Source of the DNA: Lepiota brunneoincarnata
Taxonomy: Eukaryota; Basidiomycota; Agaricomycetes; Agaricales; Agaricaceae
NCBI GenBank assembly: GCA_023014365.1
Contig: JAEBUN010000006.1
Span: 868,001 to 932,000 of the forward strand
Length of the DNA: 64,000 nt
Direction of reading: 5' to 3'
This document shows, piece by piece, positions 1 through 12,813 of the stretch. Both the position numbers and the translations under genes were made by a program. Numbering within the stretch: position 1 is the stretch's first letter; every line of letters starts with the position of its first letter. Under the pieces are notes generated by a model. That model did not search any database, was not told the origin of the DNA, and saw only the letters and a program-made list of their open reading frames with translations.

Positions 1-1
1 C

Positions 2-268
2 CGCCAATACGCTGCTGCGCTATCCGTCAGCGCCCCTGAGGGTGATAAGATTCTCCTCCTGAAAACACAGACTCCTCAGCAGCACTCGAGTCTGCCAGAG
101 AGCAAAACACCCGAAAATTCTGGTAGGTGTCATCCCACCTCTCCGTTGGTAGTTACAGGTGAGCCAGACACCGCTAGAGATATTGATAGCGACCAAAGCG
201 TAAATTCCTCCCCCGAGGAAGAGCGGGCTAGCTCCCCAACAAGACTTCAGAAAAGGTTCTATATGTGA
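2..268 (+). CDS. 3' end of an unrecognised protein (partial)
   Basis: An open frame runs from the left edge to a TGA at 266-268, giving 88 codons with no in-frame stop. The product is rich in Ser, Pro, Glu and Asp and ends in a short basic stretch (RLQKRFYM). That low-complexity, probably disordered composition fits the C-terminal tail of a larger protein, but no domain is visible. It converges with tsr1 on the opposite strand. It could instead be a chance open frame, but the length and codon pattern favour real coding sequence. Function unknown. Confidence 0.5.
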   Translation, partial: RQYAAALSVSAPEGDKILLLKTQTPQQHSSLPESKTPENSGRCHPTSPLVVTGEPDTARDIDSDQSVNSSPEEERASSPTRLQKRFYM

Positions 269-754
269 GCTCCCCCGATTTTACTTTGATCCCGGTCATC
301 TTGCTGATATATATCCCTTCAGCCCATGACAGAGAACTATCTTCATTCCGCCGCACCTATCGATAAGACGCGCGCTGCTGGAGTATATACCTCTTATTTC
401 TTTGCTACATATGAACGCCAATGACAAACATTCATTGGCCTTGTCGTGCGGTGCGGATGCCTTACTGTGTGTCGCGAGTCACACAGTGGCGGACCCACCC
501 AAGCCAGCACCCATATATATTCACGTCGGGATGCCTTCTGTTTCGATTGAACATGTTGATGATTGTCATTTGTGTGGAGTGGGAGTGTGGTGACACCGCT
601 CCACTCGCTGCGCTTCTGGGTTGGCTCTTGACTGGACATCTGATTGGGCGATAGGAGCCAATATTGTACAGTGACAACAATAACTAGGCCAAGTGGCCTA
701 GACCCTGAGGTCTTTTTTTTTTTTTGTCTTTTTCGCTGCCCCCTCACCTCTCTG
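269..754. other. Convergent intergenic region with T-tract
   Basis: This holds the 3' regions of two convergent genes, the partial gene on + and tsr1 on -. A run of 13 T occurs at 713-725, 30 bp beyond the tsr1 stop. Open frames here have no recognisable content. Confidence 0.5.
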
Positions 755-3700
755 CTACTCTTCCATAACGTTATCGAACTGGTGGTTGCTGGTGGTTCGA
801 ACGCTGCCGCTGCCACCAGTCTGGCCCGCTCGGTCTTGCTCGATCCACAAGCGCGACCACTTCGGGTAGACACGTTTGTATAACGACATACAGACAGTGT
901 CCATTTGGTTGACTGGCCCATCAAAATGCGCTTTCAAGTACCCGTGCGTACCAAGCGATTCGCGAATGTGACCCTTTCTGCCGTGTTTGGTGTGAAGTTG
1001 GATTGGTTTGAAGTAGTGCACGTCGTCTGTTGTGTGTGTCAGCAATAACGGAAAGCTTATTGACAGGGGGTCGAGACTCGGTCGAGAAAGGGTGTGGAAG
1101 AATGGAAGGAACGAATCGGGGTTTCAATTTAGATGATGAAAAAGTGGAGAGCCCGGAAAAATTCTATAACAATAATGAACGGAGACACCCACCAGGATTG
1201 AAAAACATGTATCGGACCGTCGCAGTCTTCTTGTGTACCTTGAAAGGATGGCCGGTAAGGATTATTCGCTTGGCGATAATCCGAGTAGTGTCTGGATTCG
1301 CAAAGCTGCCCATAGCTACGAGATGGGGTGCTGGGTGACCGACGGAAGTTGAATCAGTATGCCGTGTGCCTTTTGATCGGGTCGGGGATGGAATGTGTGT
1401 TCCAGAGCGGTCTCTCATACATTCGATCCCATCGTTGCCGACCAAATGAAAAGATGGGTAGATCAGGGACTAACCTTGTGGATCTGAAGTTTCTCTGAGT
1501 AAAAGACAAGGTTGAGCGCCATAAATAATAGGACCGTAGATCGTCGCTACGTTCGTTACCCCATGGCGAAAATACCGCTCGAACTTGTGAACGTTGTTTG
1601 CACCTTTACCACCCCCTCGGGTGTGTTGACTGTATATCGGGTTGACAGCGAGACGGCGAGGTCCAATACATAGAGTTAGTTGATCCTACGATTGAAGGGG
1701 ATCAGTGAGTTTGTTCGTTGAATGACAATATGCTAATAAGACCTTTGACCGCACAGGCCCGCTATACTCGGTATTCCTTTGCATGGTAAAATGAAGGACG
1801 GATTTCTTGTGCTCGTGTTGGAACAATGAGAATAAGGTTACAGGCCCTCTGTTCGCTGCCTCTTGTGGTGCATCACGTATGTGAATGATCACCCGAGCAC
1901 CAGGCTGCAGGGATCAGCAACGTTTATCAACGATGAGGCCAATTTAAGAACCAACCTCGACAGCACCAGCTTCTTGCTCGGCTCTCCGGCGCACGCTACG
2001 TTCCGTACGTTTGAAATCTTCAAACTGGAATATCCGTGCATAATCGCGTGGTAGGTTTTCATACGGATCCCAAGGACTCGTCCTAAATGACTGCATACCG
2101 CGGTATCTCTGGAAGCGTGTCCGAGCGGGGATGTCTTTTGGTGTATCAAGCTCGTCCGGGAATTGTAGATCGTCTTCCTCCTCTCGTCGGCGATTACGCC
2201 ACTTCGCCAACCTAAAATCCCATGTCTAAACTGTTGCTCAGGGTTCGCTCATCGATATAGGTACTTACTGTCGCTCTTCTTCCTCAGCGTCCAAATCTTC
2301 AAAATCTGGGCGATGCTGCTCATCCGTGTCTTTAGCCTCATCGATGACAAGGTCCATCATCTCTTCCTGCTCTTCTTCTTCCTCTTCCATTTCACGATCA
2401 CCCCCTTCCTCCGTGCCCCTTCCCCCATCCTCCTCCTCGTCGTCCGTCTCATCAACGATCCACGCGGCCTGGTATTCACTCATGCCCTTCGGTATCCGCT
2501 TCACCCTTTTTGGAGTGGTACCTTTCGGTGCGTCTGGCATGAGAGTCTGCATATCATCTGGCATACCGTTCATTTCTTCTTCTGTAGGCCATGTCTGTTC
2601 GTTAGCCATATCATCTGGGTCGTTACTCGACACCAAGGAATCAGCTTCCTCAGCATCGGGTTCCGCAAGAAGACTCGGTTCCACTTCCATCCCGTTTGTT
2701 CGTCCCGTGATGACGAGGGAGCGGTGCCGATAATATCTCATTGCAACGGGATGTCAATAGAAACTATAACCCCTCAGCAAATATAAAAACTCACTTTCGA
2801 TATTTGATAGTCCCCGAAGTTGGGCAAGTGCACTAATCGATTGGCCGACAACGGTGCTCCCCGAACAATCCCCGTCACCTTCAATACCCCCTCCTTCCCA
2901 TTCCACACCTTCTCCTAGCACCCACGTCCGTCCATCCCTCCACCGAATATCCCCAGGCTTTCCCTCCGACAATGCTCGTAGCGCATTAAGCCTGTCCGAA
3001 GCCACATGCAGATCAAATACCCTCGTCTGCGTCGGTACGAAGTATTGTATGAAGGACAACAAAGATTTGATAATTCCAGAGCGGGATTTGGGGTCAATGG
3101 AGACGCCGGGGGCAACGACGCTCACAACTTCGGGAAGTCCCTGTGCTTGAAGTGATCGAAGGAGTGTATCACCCCATGCATCCACTTCAACGACGGAGGA
3201 GAGGACAAAGACGACGTAGTCTGCAACTTTGCATGTATCGAGTGTGGTGTAGAAGCTTTTGTAAGGTACTGGGCGGAACTGGAGCGAGGTTTTGAAGCGG
3301 TCGGCACTATAGCATAAATCAAATGAGTCAATATATATGATGAGAGCTCCCGGGAGGCAAAAAGTACCGCATTTTCCACACTCCATCCTCCGGACATTCC
3401 TCAGCTGGAACCTCCAACGACTCTGCAAGTGCCATAATTGCATTCCTCGAGCTCACATCCTCCGCTAACGGAACCACAGCAATGATCCGCGGTGCACCAT
3501 CAACACCGTTGAAAATTCTCGTAGCAGATACAAGCACACTACGCTTTTTGGCCTGAGCCTGTTTCGCATTGTTGCGCCTATTAAGTCGCAGCTGGCTTGC
3601 AGCGGTATTTGCAGAAGGGGTTTTTGGTGAGGCTCGTGCGATACGGCCTGGGTTTTTCGTAAGTGTATGAGACTATGTTGGGGAAGTGGGGGCTGCACCT

Positions 3701-3854
3701 TTTGCGGCGTCTTTTAGTGCTCTCCGAGTCGCGTGTTTCGACTTGAAAGGTTTGTTTTGCTAATGGGATCAAAATCAGTGCAAATTCCATAGCGCAACTC
3801 TCAAGTCCGTACCTGTTTGAGGGTAGACCTGTGGTGGAACGCGGCCTCAACCAT
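755..3854 (-). CDS. tsr1: Pre-rRNA processing protein TSR1 (40S ribosome maturation)
   Basis: TSR1 is a BMS1/TSR1-family, GTPase-like factor needed for late nuclear/cytoplasmic assembly of the 40S subunit. The start ATG (3852-3854) begins a 14-codon exon with the family N-terminal HHR-TLKQ signature. A 53 bp intron (3760-3812) follows, then the basic [16 protein letters not shown] segment. Next come the GTPase-like domain, a long Glu/Asp-rich segment (about 2265-2520), the diagnostic [21 protein letters not shown] and [11 protein letters not shown] motifs (about 1980-2190), and a C-terminal domain with [13 protein letters not shown] and LYKRV-PKW. The C-terminal domain ends at a TAG at 755-757. 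At least seven exons join in phase where I checked, and I saw no breaks. TSR1 is known to lack GTPase activity. Identification is strong; some middle exon boundaries are approximate. Confidence 0.93.
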
Positions 3855-4158
3855 AGGTGCAAGTTACAAGATCTGGTGATCGCATCTGTGATAAAAAATT
3901 TGAGATTACCCGATTAATCTAACTAAGCCACCACGACTGATTTATTATGCGAATGGAAATGTATGTCAGTGTGTCTAGTATACAAATGCAGCAGATGGAC
4001 GTGGTTACAGGATATCAAACCGGACAAAGAGGGAGGAACGCTCGAAACGCGCGCAAGTCCTGCGGGGCAAATATACAACAATAACTAATAATCACCGAAC
4101 GATCAATTAATTCCAGTGTCTAGTGGTGTTTTCACAACAAGTGTGCGGATCCGATGAG

Positions 4159-6588
4159 TTAACTTGAGGGCCAGGAAGCTTGAGGGATAGATTGGGTTGT
4201 GCTATATAATGATCCATTGACGCTGCTTGAGGCAGAGGAGACCGAGGCGATGGCAGGGGGTACAAGTGGGCGAGGGGATTTGGAGGGGGAACCGTTGATC
4301 ATTGGTGGTTGGAGGCCACTACCACTTTATACGGAACCATAAGTCCTTCATAAAGCCACATAGAAATCGAGCATGACTAACCTCGCATCTTGGGAGCTAC
4401 TAGGGGCGGGAGCGTTGCTATTGGCATGTGGCTCAGCGGTTATCTTCAAGAATCCAGTTTGCACGAGGAAATCCCAGATGCGACTGGTTTTGTTAACGTC
4501 AATCTTGACTAAGTCACGAGCCTCTCGTCGACGGAGCTTGCCCCCTCTGCGAGCGTACTCTCGCACGAGAGTTTCTTTAATGACAAGATAAGGTTTGGGG
4601 AGGATCCGAAGCTGGGAGCAAAGTGTTTGCTCGGCGGGTGTAAGTAAATGGAGTGATGGGCTGTTAGCGAGATTGAGGGGGGCAGCTGATATGTCGTTCT
4701 GAGTATGATGTTTTGGAAAAAATGGCAGCTAAACTCACGAGGTCGGCGGACAGGATTTGGGACCGCGGTTCCTGGTAAACGTGGCGTTGGTTCTCGAGAA
4801 TTGTGGCCTTCGGAGTCCCCAAAAGATGCGAGGCTTGAGCGCCTGGGATCAGGACCAGAGGATTGCCTTCCGCTTGTGCGATACTGTGCCCGGTCATAAT
4901 CACGAGGGACGGGCTTGACTTGTGTCTATAAAAAAAAAGCCATAAAATTCGTTCGACCAATCAAACCCACTGTACACACCCGTTTGGCTAGATCATGTTC
5001 ATATTTGTCAATATCGGCCGGCGTGCACAAACCGAGGCGGCGGAAGTGCTGTAGTTCCTGTATGCGCTTTCGCAGTACTGCTTCGTCTGTGGTGAGGTGA
5101 ATCAATATATTTTCAAATGTATATATAACTTGAACATACAGAGCATGTCCGCGGCGAATACTTCATAGTCCTCAGCTGTTTGTAATCTCGCGAACGGCCG
5201 CAAACGATGCAGTATTTCACGCTCTTCCCTCGGTCTCTTTTTATCTGCTGCTTGCATCTGGAAATAGTATAGGGGTCAATCCCACATGGTGGCGAAGAGT
5301 GGACAACATACCTTTTTATGATCAAGCAAGCCACGCTCAAACATAACGGCCTTGCTCTCATGCCGCTTCTCAACTCGTTGGGCATACATCTCCAGTAATG
5401 TTAATTTGAAGTTGAGGGAGTCAGTGGTCTCATAAGGGGGGGGTTGTGTCTGCTCTTCTTCATCATCCTCTCCCGCAGTGCCATTGGCCATGGCGGCATC
5501 TTCTAACTTCATGTCCTTCTTGACATCACCATTGACATGGTAGCCGTTGATAGAGCCATTGGTCTTGGGGGCAGGTGGGCCTTTTCCAGGAGGTAATGGT
5601 AGAGATTTTGGAAGACCAGTAATGGGAATACCATTCCGCCGGTCTTCAATCATTTTGGCACGGGCACGAACATCAGGATCCAGTTCGTCCTCAGCTATCT
5701 GATCACCGCCCCATTCCAAACAGACACCGAATTCGATATCCTTGACAAGATCTTCTGCCTCGTTGTCGAGTTCATGCTCAAATTCTAGTCTTCCAGGGAG
5801 GAACGTGGCAATCTCATGGACACCAGGAGCAGAGGTAGGTGCTACTTTGGGTGGTGGAGGTGCAACGGAATTCATTTCCGCTATTCGCCGCCGCTTACGG
5901 TCTTGGAATTCCTCAGGGTCAACGTCGAAGTGGAGGTCCATACGCTGGAATGGGGTCAGTAGCGGATAAAAGGATAAAGTTGCACTTACAGGCAGTGGCC
6001 AATCTGGCGAATGGATATACACAGAATTATAGTGGTCCTCCACCTCTTCCTTTGTTCTTGTGCCCAAGTGTTCTGCGATCCTCTTCCAATTACCCGCTCC
6101 ATGCTGAGCCAACCCGGCGATCAAAAGCAACTCCCTATATAACCTGTCAACACTGATGCCTATATGTTGCGATCGCAAGGAGCGTACTCGTCAGCACCCC
6201 AGTCCTCCGTGAATATTGGGTAGGAATTCATTTCCTTGGTCACAGTCATTAATCTGGGCTAATTCGAAGCTAGGGCGGACAGCTTACAATGACACGGTAC
6301 GGATGCCATCTCTTGTGCTTCTTAAACTCCTTCCCAGCACAAAAGCAGGGTGGACAGATATCAACGCCATCTTCGTCGGCCACGCATTCGGGATCCGCGC
6401 ACTTGATTCGAACGGTATGGGTGAGGTCACTTGCACATGCATCGCATTCGTACTGCACACCAGGCTCATTCACAGCTGTGCAAGGAGAGAAATACGATTA
6501 GTATTGCATGAGGTGGACGAGGAACACAGCGGAATTTACTTTGAACGTCGTCCGGAAGATGCTGCGACTTCCGCTGGGTAACGGTCAT
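4159..6588 (-). CDS. ada2: Transcriptional adapter ADA2 (SAGA complex)
   Basis: ADA2 links the GCN5 acetyltransferase to the SAGA co-activator and acts in the nucleus. The start (ATG at 6586-6588) opens a 16-codon exon that splices into a ZZ-type zinc finger (about 6300-6475) with paired Cys motifs (CDAC, C-DPEC, CPPCFC). After an EDWGADE exon comes a SANT domain (about 6020-6140) containing GAGNWKRIAEHLGTRTKEEV. A central region has a DRKRRRIAEMN motif and a Pro/Glu-rich linker. The SWIRM domain (about 4430-4640) has ARRGGKLRRREARDLVKIDV and WDFLVQTGFLK. The last exon reaches TAA at 4159-4161 after a 70 bp intron. The gene is divergent from the coiled-coil gene at 6979, with 390 bp between starts. 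Domain order is complete and canonical. Confidence 0.93.
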
Positions 6589-6978
6589 TTATGCGACGAG
6601 GTGGGCGCTCCAAACTGGGCGGATGTGCTGCTCTCTGATTAGAGAGTATCCCGACCGGAATTGATAGAAAGTTATGGACTTGATGGGAGGTCGTAAGTGG
6701 GGAGCAGGGGAAGTCGGGCCGGATGTTTAGCGACAGAGCGGACAGACGAAGGGGCTCTCTGCGCCGTAGAGCGGACGAGGGACGACGCGATGCGTGTGTC
6801 TATTGCGGCACAAGACAACGAGTTGGGCCAGGCGTCAACGTCGGCAGCGCCGTTTTGTGAGGTCGTTCAGGATGGTGAGTAGCGTTGTTTACATTTGTTG
6901 ACTTCTAAAGGCGTAGGCCCCCGAGCTCACTGCCGTAATAAAGCCAGCCGCCAGATCCCTTCCTCACTGCTCCCCATC
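6589..6978. promoter_or_regulatory. Shared divergent promoter region
   Basis: This 390 bp spacer separates the ATGs of ada2 (-) and the coiled-coil gene (+). It must hold both promoters and 5' UTRs. I see no convincing TATA box. Confidence 0.4.
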
Positions 6979-9352
6979 ATGCGGCCCTCTGCATCCCTCG
7001 GCGACGTCTCCATTGGTGTTGTCCCGTCTTTCTCCGTTTTAAATGCACAGATCTCTGCCGTCAGACAACAGTGCCGCATTCTTCAGGTCGAGAACTCTGC
7101 CATAACGGAATCTACCCAGGCCCTCCGCATCAAGAACGACCATCTGGTCGCCGAGAATGATACATTACGCACCCAGAATCAGGCTCTCCTCGACCACAAT
7201 ACTAGGCTAGAACAAGATAATAGCAAGCTCATGGAAAACCTTCGCCTGGAACGGTCCAAGGCCACTGTCCGCCTCAGGAAAGCCCCCGAAGACAAGAACA
7301 AGATTTCTCGGCTCCAAGATGCTCTAAGACAACGTGATTTCTTTATCCGTGCAATGATCGAAATCAAGCTGCACCATCCCGTGCTCAAGGACGCATATGC
7401 CAGCATTGAGAAGGGCCACAACGCCGACGACGCGATAATTAAGGCCATTCAAATGGCCGCAGATCAGCCAGGATCCCCTTGGTGCAAGATCACCGCCCAG
7501 CCGGACGTTACCAAATCAGACCTATATTTATCTGCGATTGAATTTGCTGCCACTGCTCGCATTCGTCTCCAGGAGTATATGAAGCTCACCCGATTTTGGA
7601 AATACATGGCCAAGTCTGTCCCTCAGAACACTGGCCTTCTCACGCCTTCTCCTTCAGCACTGCTTGGGATCGACAAAGTACTCGAACAACAAGAGCATAG
7701 TACCGCCTTGGACGATTTACTAAACCGGCTGCGCGCCGGCGAAAATGCAGACCCCAGGAAAGAGAAGAAACCCGTCTTAATTAAGCCCGGCAACCTAGAC
7801 TCAGTTCCACCATCCCCGACGCTGGCCTATCTCCAGTTTCATCGTACAGCTATCAGGAAGCATGAGCATGGCTACCGCGACCGCGAAAGATGCGAAACAA
7901 CTCGTCCAGTCAGTAACGGTCCAGTTTCACAGGTGATTACGAATATTGCAGTCTAGTCTGTGGCGCCCCTCACCGTTCCGCCATCAAGGATTCCATCTCT
8001 TCCCTTGCCTTCTTGCGCCTCTAATATACTGTCTATCCAAGCTGAAGTACAGCGCGCTCTTGGGTCACTAGATTCTTGCGCAAAGCAGCGCACCGATCTC
8101 AGCACTCTGGATCACTCGAACGGGTTCGCTTCTCCTTGCATGCCCGCTACTTCCTTAGAACGTATCTGCGCCGCGTTTGCCACTCCGGATTCTGAAGGTG
8201 CCCTTGAAGAACTGTTATACTCGCAAGATCCTCTGATACATTCTATTCCGTCTCTTTGCGCGCTCCTCCCCTCCCAAACACCCGCTGCCGGTCGAGGTCG
8301 GAGTGCTACGGTTCCATTCTCGGCTAGGGATCTCATCTTTCTACCCGTCAAGACTGTTACAAGCAAGCAGGTCATCCTTGCTCCGCGCGGTGACAAGGAG
8401 AAGAAGGCCCAGGCAATGCTGGCTCATCGTGCACGTTTCAATGAGGGCGCTTCCCTGGTCAGGTCAAAGGCTCTAATGCTCAGAAAATCATCAGGTCCCC
8501 TAAAGCCTGGCACCTCGCTTTTTTCGCCAAAGGCCCAGCTTGTTGGTCCCACGAATACACGACCTGCGGTCTCTACTCCTCCCTCAAGTCGTATTACTGA
8601 CTCATCGAAGGCCACTAAGGACTTTCTTCCTACTCCACCGCCAGATAGTGACTTCTTCAAGCAGCTTGAATCCCACATTCGTGCTCCTACCGTCACTCGA
8701 AACAAGACGCCCGATCAACCACGGACCGAGACCGGTTCCCCAACACCTGCACTTCTTCCGGCTATCAGACCCCTTGAACCACCCTCACTAGTGCTGAAAG
8801 CCAATCCTTATGTCGTCAATGATCTTGATTGCAAGATGGGGACTACCGTTTCTGGCTCTTCATTCACCTCGTGCACTTCAGTGTCTGGTGCTGGCTTTCG
8901 TGTTTCGACGATGTCACAAGAGGATTTGGTAAAGGACGTCAAGGGGAAACTTAACTTTCCTGTGGACCCTCTCCGTGCCGCTAAGTGCGAGAAGGGAAAC
9001 ATTCCACCCCAGTCCATCACCTACTGCTAGTAGAGGCTCTAGTCGAAATTTACACCAGACGGCCTCTCGACTTTCGACCTCGACGGATAGTACCACTTGG
9101 ACAAGCTCTGCTCGGCTGAGCCGCCGGTCGTCTTCAGTCACAAGGCCGGTCCCTAAACACACCCCACCCCTGAAAATTATCAAGAAGCACCCAGCAAAGA
9201 AGCAGGTCTTGGCCCCAACAGCGTCGATGGCTCGTCTGGTAATCCCTTTTCCTCCCGAGCAAACTCGTCTACGCTCATCTAGTTTAGCTACTGCCGGGAG
9301 CTTATCGGTTCGGAGGGGCAACGAACCTACCCGCTATCGTTGCCCCCCCTAG
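6979..9352 (+). CDS. Coiled-coil protein, possibly shugoshin-like
   Basis: The first Met is at 6979. Residues of about 15-110 form a strong coiled coil with heptad Leu/Ile and many Asn, Gln and Glu. The segment around 7100-7190 (ENSAITES-QALRI, then AENDTLR) resembles the shugoshin N-terminal coiled coil, where an N-S-RI-LLAEN-LR pattern is typical. A 48 bp intron (7909-7956) joins the two halves in phase. The long second half is Ser/Pro/Lys/Arg-rich and looks disordered. A final small intron near 8930-9050 is needed to reach the last basic frame ending at 9352, but I could not fix its ends. Shugoshins protect centromeric cohesin; this assignment is a suggestion only. A generic coiled-coil scaffold is the alternative. 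Confidence 0.6.
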
Positions 9353-11561
9353 ATTATCCATCTCGCGGGCTTTTTCATTCCATACCTCCCGAACCCGCTC
9401 CTTTCTCTTGATCATCGAATTGGGATTTGTCGTGTTCGATATTCGTCTGTGGATTCTCTTCGGTTCCATCATCAGATATCCACCTTGGCGCATATATGGC
9501 CGACAGCATTATATCGCGCCATACCTGGCATTGTTGTAGCCTTTATCATTATTTGTCATACCCTGAATGTATCACTTTTGTGTGTTTCATTTCTCCTCAA
9601 CACCGGCATTCCAATTTAGTTGCCTTACGTTGCCAACTTGATTCACCAGTAGGGATATAAACTAGAAAAAGATGCCAGAAGATGCCATTTGGTCTTCATT
9701 CGGGTTTTCCAGGCTTCTATCCCGGAGCCTACTCACTAATATAGTGGAGATACCGTGATATAGCACCAAGGAACCATAGCAGTCCCGAACTGACCCCGAG
9801 AGTTACTTAGGCGTTATGCAGGCGGCCGGAAATCCAAGACGAACCTCCGAGATGTAGGCTAACTCTGTCGGACACTAGAGACTAATTGGCCTGGGAGGGG
9901 CATCCGCACATCGACGCTATCGATTTATCACTAGGCGTGACTGGTGGGCCTTTCACAAGGTGGGTCTGAGCCGGTAGCTGGGGACCTGGCAGGATCGTCG
10001 TTACATACCTTGACCCTGACGATCGACAACACTGCAAAAGTTGAGACTAAAAGGCACACAAGGAACAGCCATTTGGACTTTGTTGCACGTGGGCATCGCC
10101 ACATAGATTGCGACACCAAAAAGCCAGAGTGGTGGCCCCCAATTCATCACAACCACCTCCATTAAACATCTCCATACCTGAACTCTGGTATAAGGCGCAC
10201 TTCATCCCACAATCAGATAAGGTTTTGGGGTGGTAACACCAATGAAACTTGAGAGAAGATCAGTTTGGTCATCCGCATTGGTTATGCCACTACGCTTCAA
10301 GTTCGTATGTAGGACTCAAAGGGAAGGGGCCATTGATCTGTCAGACAAAACACATTGGCATTGAGTACTCGTGTCCTGTCACAGCCCCTGAACGTTTGAA
10401 GCAGCACAGCTAAAATCAAGATGGCCACTTGCCGCCATGACCCTTTCCTGACCTCCGAGTGCTTTGGATCCAGATCCTCCAAGGATCACTTGAGCCGCTG
10501 ATGCTCAACACCATCCGGGGCAATGCGACAGACACGTTCGTCGTCGCCGGTGGATACACAAGAATACACAACCCTGGCACGATCAATAATCGCCGCCAAG
10601 ACCAATCACTGTTCGGACAGACCCTAAGTATACGGCATAGCTCAACCGAAAACCGAGAACCCCAGATGCGCTAAGCATGACATATCGTGAGGGGATCTCT
10701 TCTCTCACTCTCGCTACTATCAAGCCCTGGGACAGACTGCAGTGTTTTGCAAATGTATGGAGCAACAGAAGCTGAAACGCGACGGAACAAAAGGAGCAAT
10801 GGCGGTCATTGTGCGATCATTGCCCCCCCAGACCATGAATTGAGTACATAGGTGTCCACATTTAAACGAGCATGGTGAAAAACCCACGAATAAGGCCCAG
10901 CCCCCACTCTATCCCTTTAGCAACTTACTGCAGCGAGCATGTCCGATGTCTATGCTCAATATGGTATCACGGCGAGCGACCTCAAATTTGATGCACAACT
11001 TACTTTCTTCCGTAGCTACCTCTACTGTAAGCCTTTCAGCACAACTGTGTACGAACACCAACAAATAACATGATGCTATGACCGCCATTACCACTACCGC
11101 CAGATGCTGCTATCACTCTCCTAATATATGATTCCATTTGTATTCTGTCACGAGAGGTAAGCACACGCCGACTTATGTCTTCGTATATCCCAGTGACCTA
11201 CTGAGACGGTATTAGGTTGACCATATTCATCGGTAATCACGCTACAGTCCAGTGGCGCTGCGCGCACGATGACTGATTTCAGAATAGAGGTTCATGGTCC
11301 TTCATTCGGATGATCTATGTCTCTTTTCGCATTTGGGCGTTTGTGCATTTGGTGTACGTATCAATCAATATTCTTTCCTATGTAGACAAACAGACTCACA
11401 GAGAATAGACTTTCTTTGTATAGTAAGAACCGGCCAACTCTTCCGTGCCCTCATTCACCCCACGTACTACTATTCCAGCTAGCCAGAAAAACTTCATACT
11501 TGCATCGGTGAGTCGATCCACTACAGCTCCTCCATCATAACACCAATACAATTATTACCAG
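9353..11561. other. 2.2 kb without a recognisable gene
   Basis: This holds the 3' flank of the coiled-coil gene and then sequence with only short frames. One minus-strand frame near 9931-10119 contains a single hydrophobic stretch (WLFLVCLLVSTFAVLSIV), but no family match or consistent exon chain could be built. The 5' exon or exons of the following DUF6533-like gene probably lie in the last 300 bp. Confidence 0.4.
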
Positions 11562-12813
11562 ATGTAAGCTGCCGGGTCATGTTGCATTTCGTTTGACTCA
11601 TGTATGCTATGAACCCTCTAGCTGCGAAGCGTACAGCTGGTTTTCTGGAATGTACGCTTTTTTTTTTGTTCGTAGCCCATGGCACATGCTCAGACATGCA
11701 TCAGCTCAACGGATCTCGTATTCCCAACCATGATGAAAACATTACTGATTCTGCGACTGCGCGCGTTGTGGGAGTACAACCTCGCGGGTGAGCACGATCG
11801 GCCATTTATCCAGATCCGAATTCTCAACGATGGCAGTCACAATAATTCTCGCTAGTTACAACGGCTGGTGTGTCCCGCTCAAGTCTAAAAAATTGTTATC
11901 TCAGCTAATTTTTGCATGTGATGCAGTGGAAATACTCGTACGTTTTTTGGTCATCTTAAATCTGTGAATGAATACATTACTGATAACGAACCAGTTGTGC
12001 AGCAGCATTGTCGTTTGTAGTTATCATAGTGCAAGGGAAACAACTCGACAGGTTCCCATTGCACAACTGCTTCTCGGATATCAGTCTGTCGGAGCATCAC
12101 CTCATAAACACCTTATCTACAACAATTTGGTAAGTGTCTTCATATTCCTGAACGAAGAGGTGCTAATATCAAGAAGGATTTGCCGATTCGTGACCACTGG
12201 TGTCGAGGTTCTGTTGATGCTCATCAAACTCTACCAGCTGCTTAACAAAGCGAAGCTCGTCGAAACCTCATTTCACGCGAGAATCGCCCATATTCGGAGT
12301 TTTACCCCAACCATGTATGTGTTTTACCGTGATGGAACACTGTTTTACATGCCGTGAGTGTGATACCCTATTTATTTAAATCAAGGTGGGATTACTCATC
12401 TCGTAACTACTCAACTCTCTAGAATTTTTGGTACGAGTCAATTTATTTCGTTTGACCGTGCCCCTGATCCTGACACTCATAGTCGTACATGCGCTCGGAC
12501 TTGCTGGCGCCTTGTCTAAACCCGTCAATGGTTTATCCTTCACTTCAATGGACTGGACACCTGTGAGCCTCTTATCTCATTTTTGCAACCTGAAATTTTG
12601 GAAGTGTCTCATCCCGCTCTTGTCTAGCTGGCTTGTGCTAGTGTATTATTTCTGCGTAGGTATCCCCTCTTGGTATAGACTCCAGTTATTGATCGAGCAT
12701 TCCTTCAGGGCACAAGATTAATCATCAATGTCCGGGAATCAGACTGCAAGCTTACGGAGACTCTGCTTTCGACGGGTCGGATATCGGACCTTGCGATTCG
12801 ATCGTCAAAATGA
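11562..12813 (+). CDS. DUF6533-type multi-pass membrane protein, 5' end unresolved, possibly broken
   Basis: Several exons together match the basidiomycete DUF6533 membrane protein layout seen intact at 43236-44523. They are a Cys-containing segment (SCEAYSWFSG, about 11620), a helix ending ILRLRALWEYN (about 11740), a helix with TTGVEVLLMLIKLYQL (about 12195), the family hallmark FYRDGTLFYM (about 12325), another helix (VPLILTLIVVHALGL) and a tail RRLIINVRES. The tail is followed by TGA at 12811-12813. Two introns splice cleanly in phase. The junction after the RDG motif (donor at about 12355, acceptor at 12422) is out of phase with the next hydrophobic frame, so there is a missed intron, a one-base error or a mutation. 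The N-terminal exon is not identified. The function of the family is unknown. Confidence 0.5.

Noticed and set aside
394..924. Minus-strand frame of 176 codons
   Set aside because: It overlaps the last TSR1 exon in another frame and runs through the 3' flank; no domain.
2313..2786. Plus-strand Ser- and Phe-rich open frames
   Set aside because: They are shadows of the Glu/Asp-rich part of TSR1 on the minus strand; repetitive GAA/GAG/GAT codons leave the opposite strand open.
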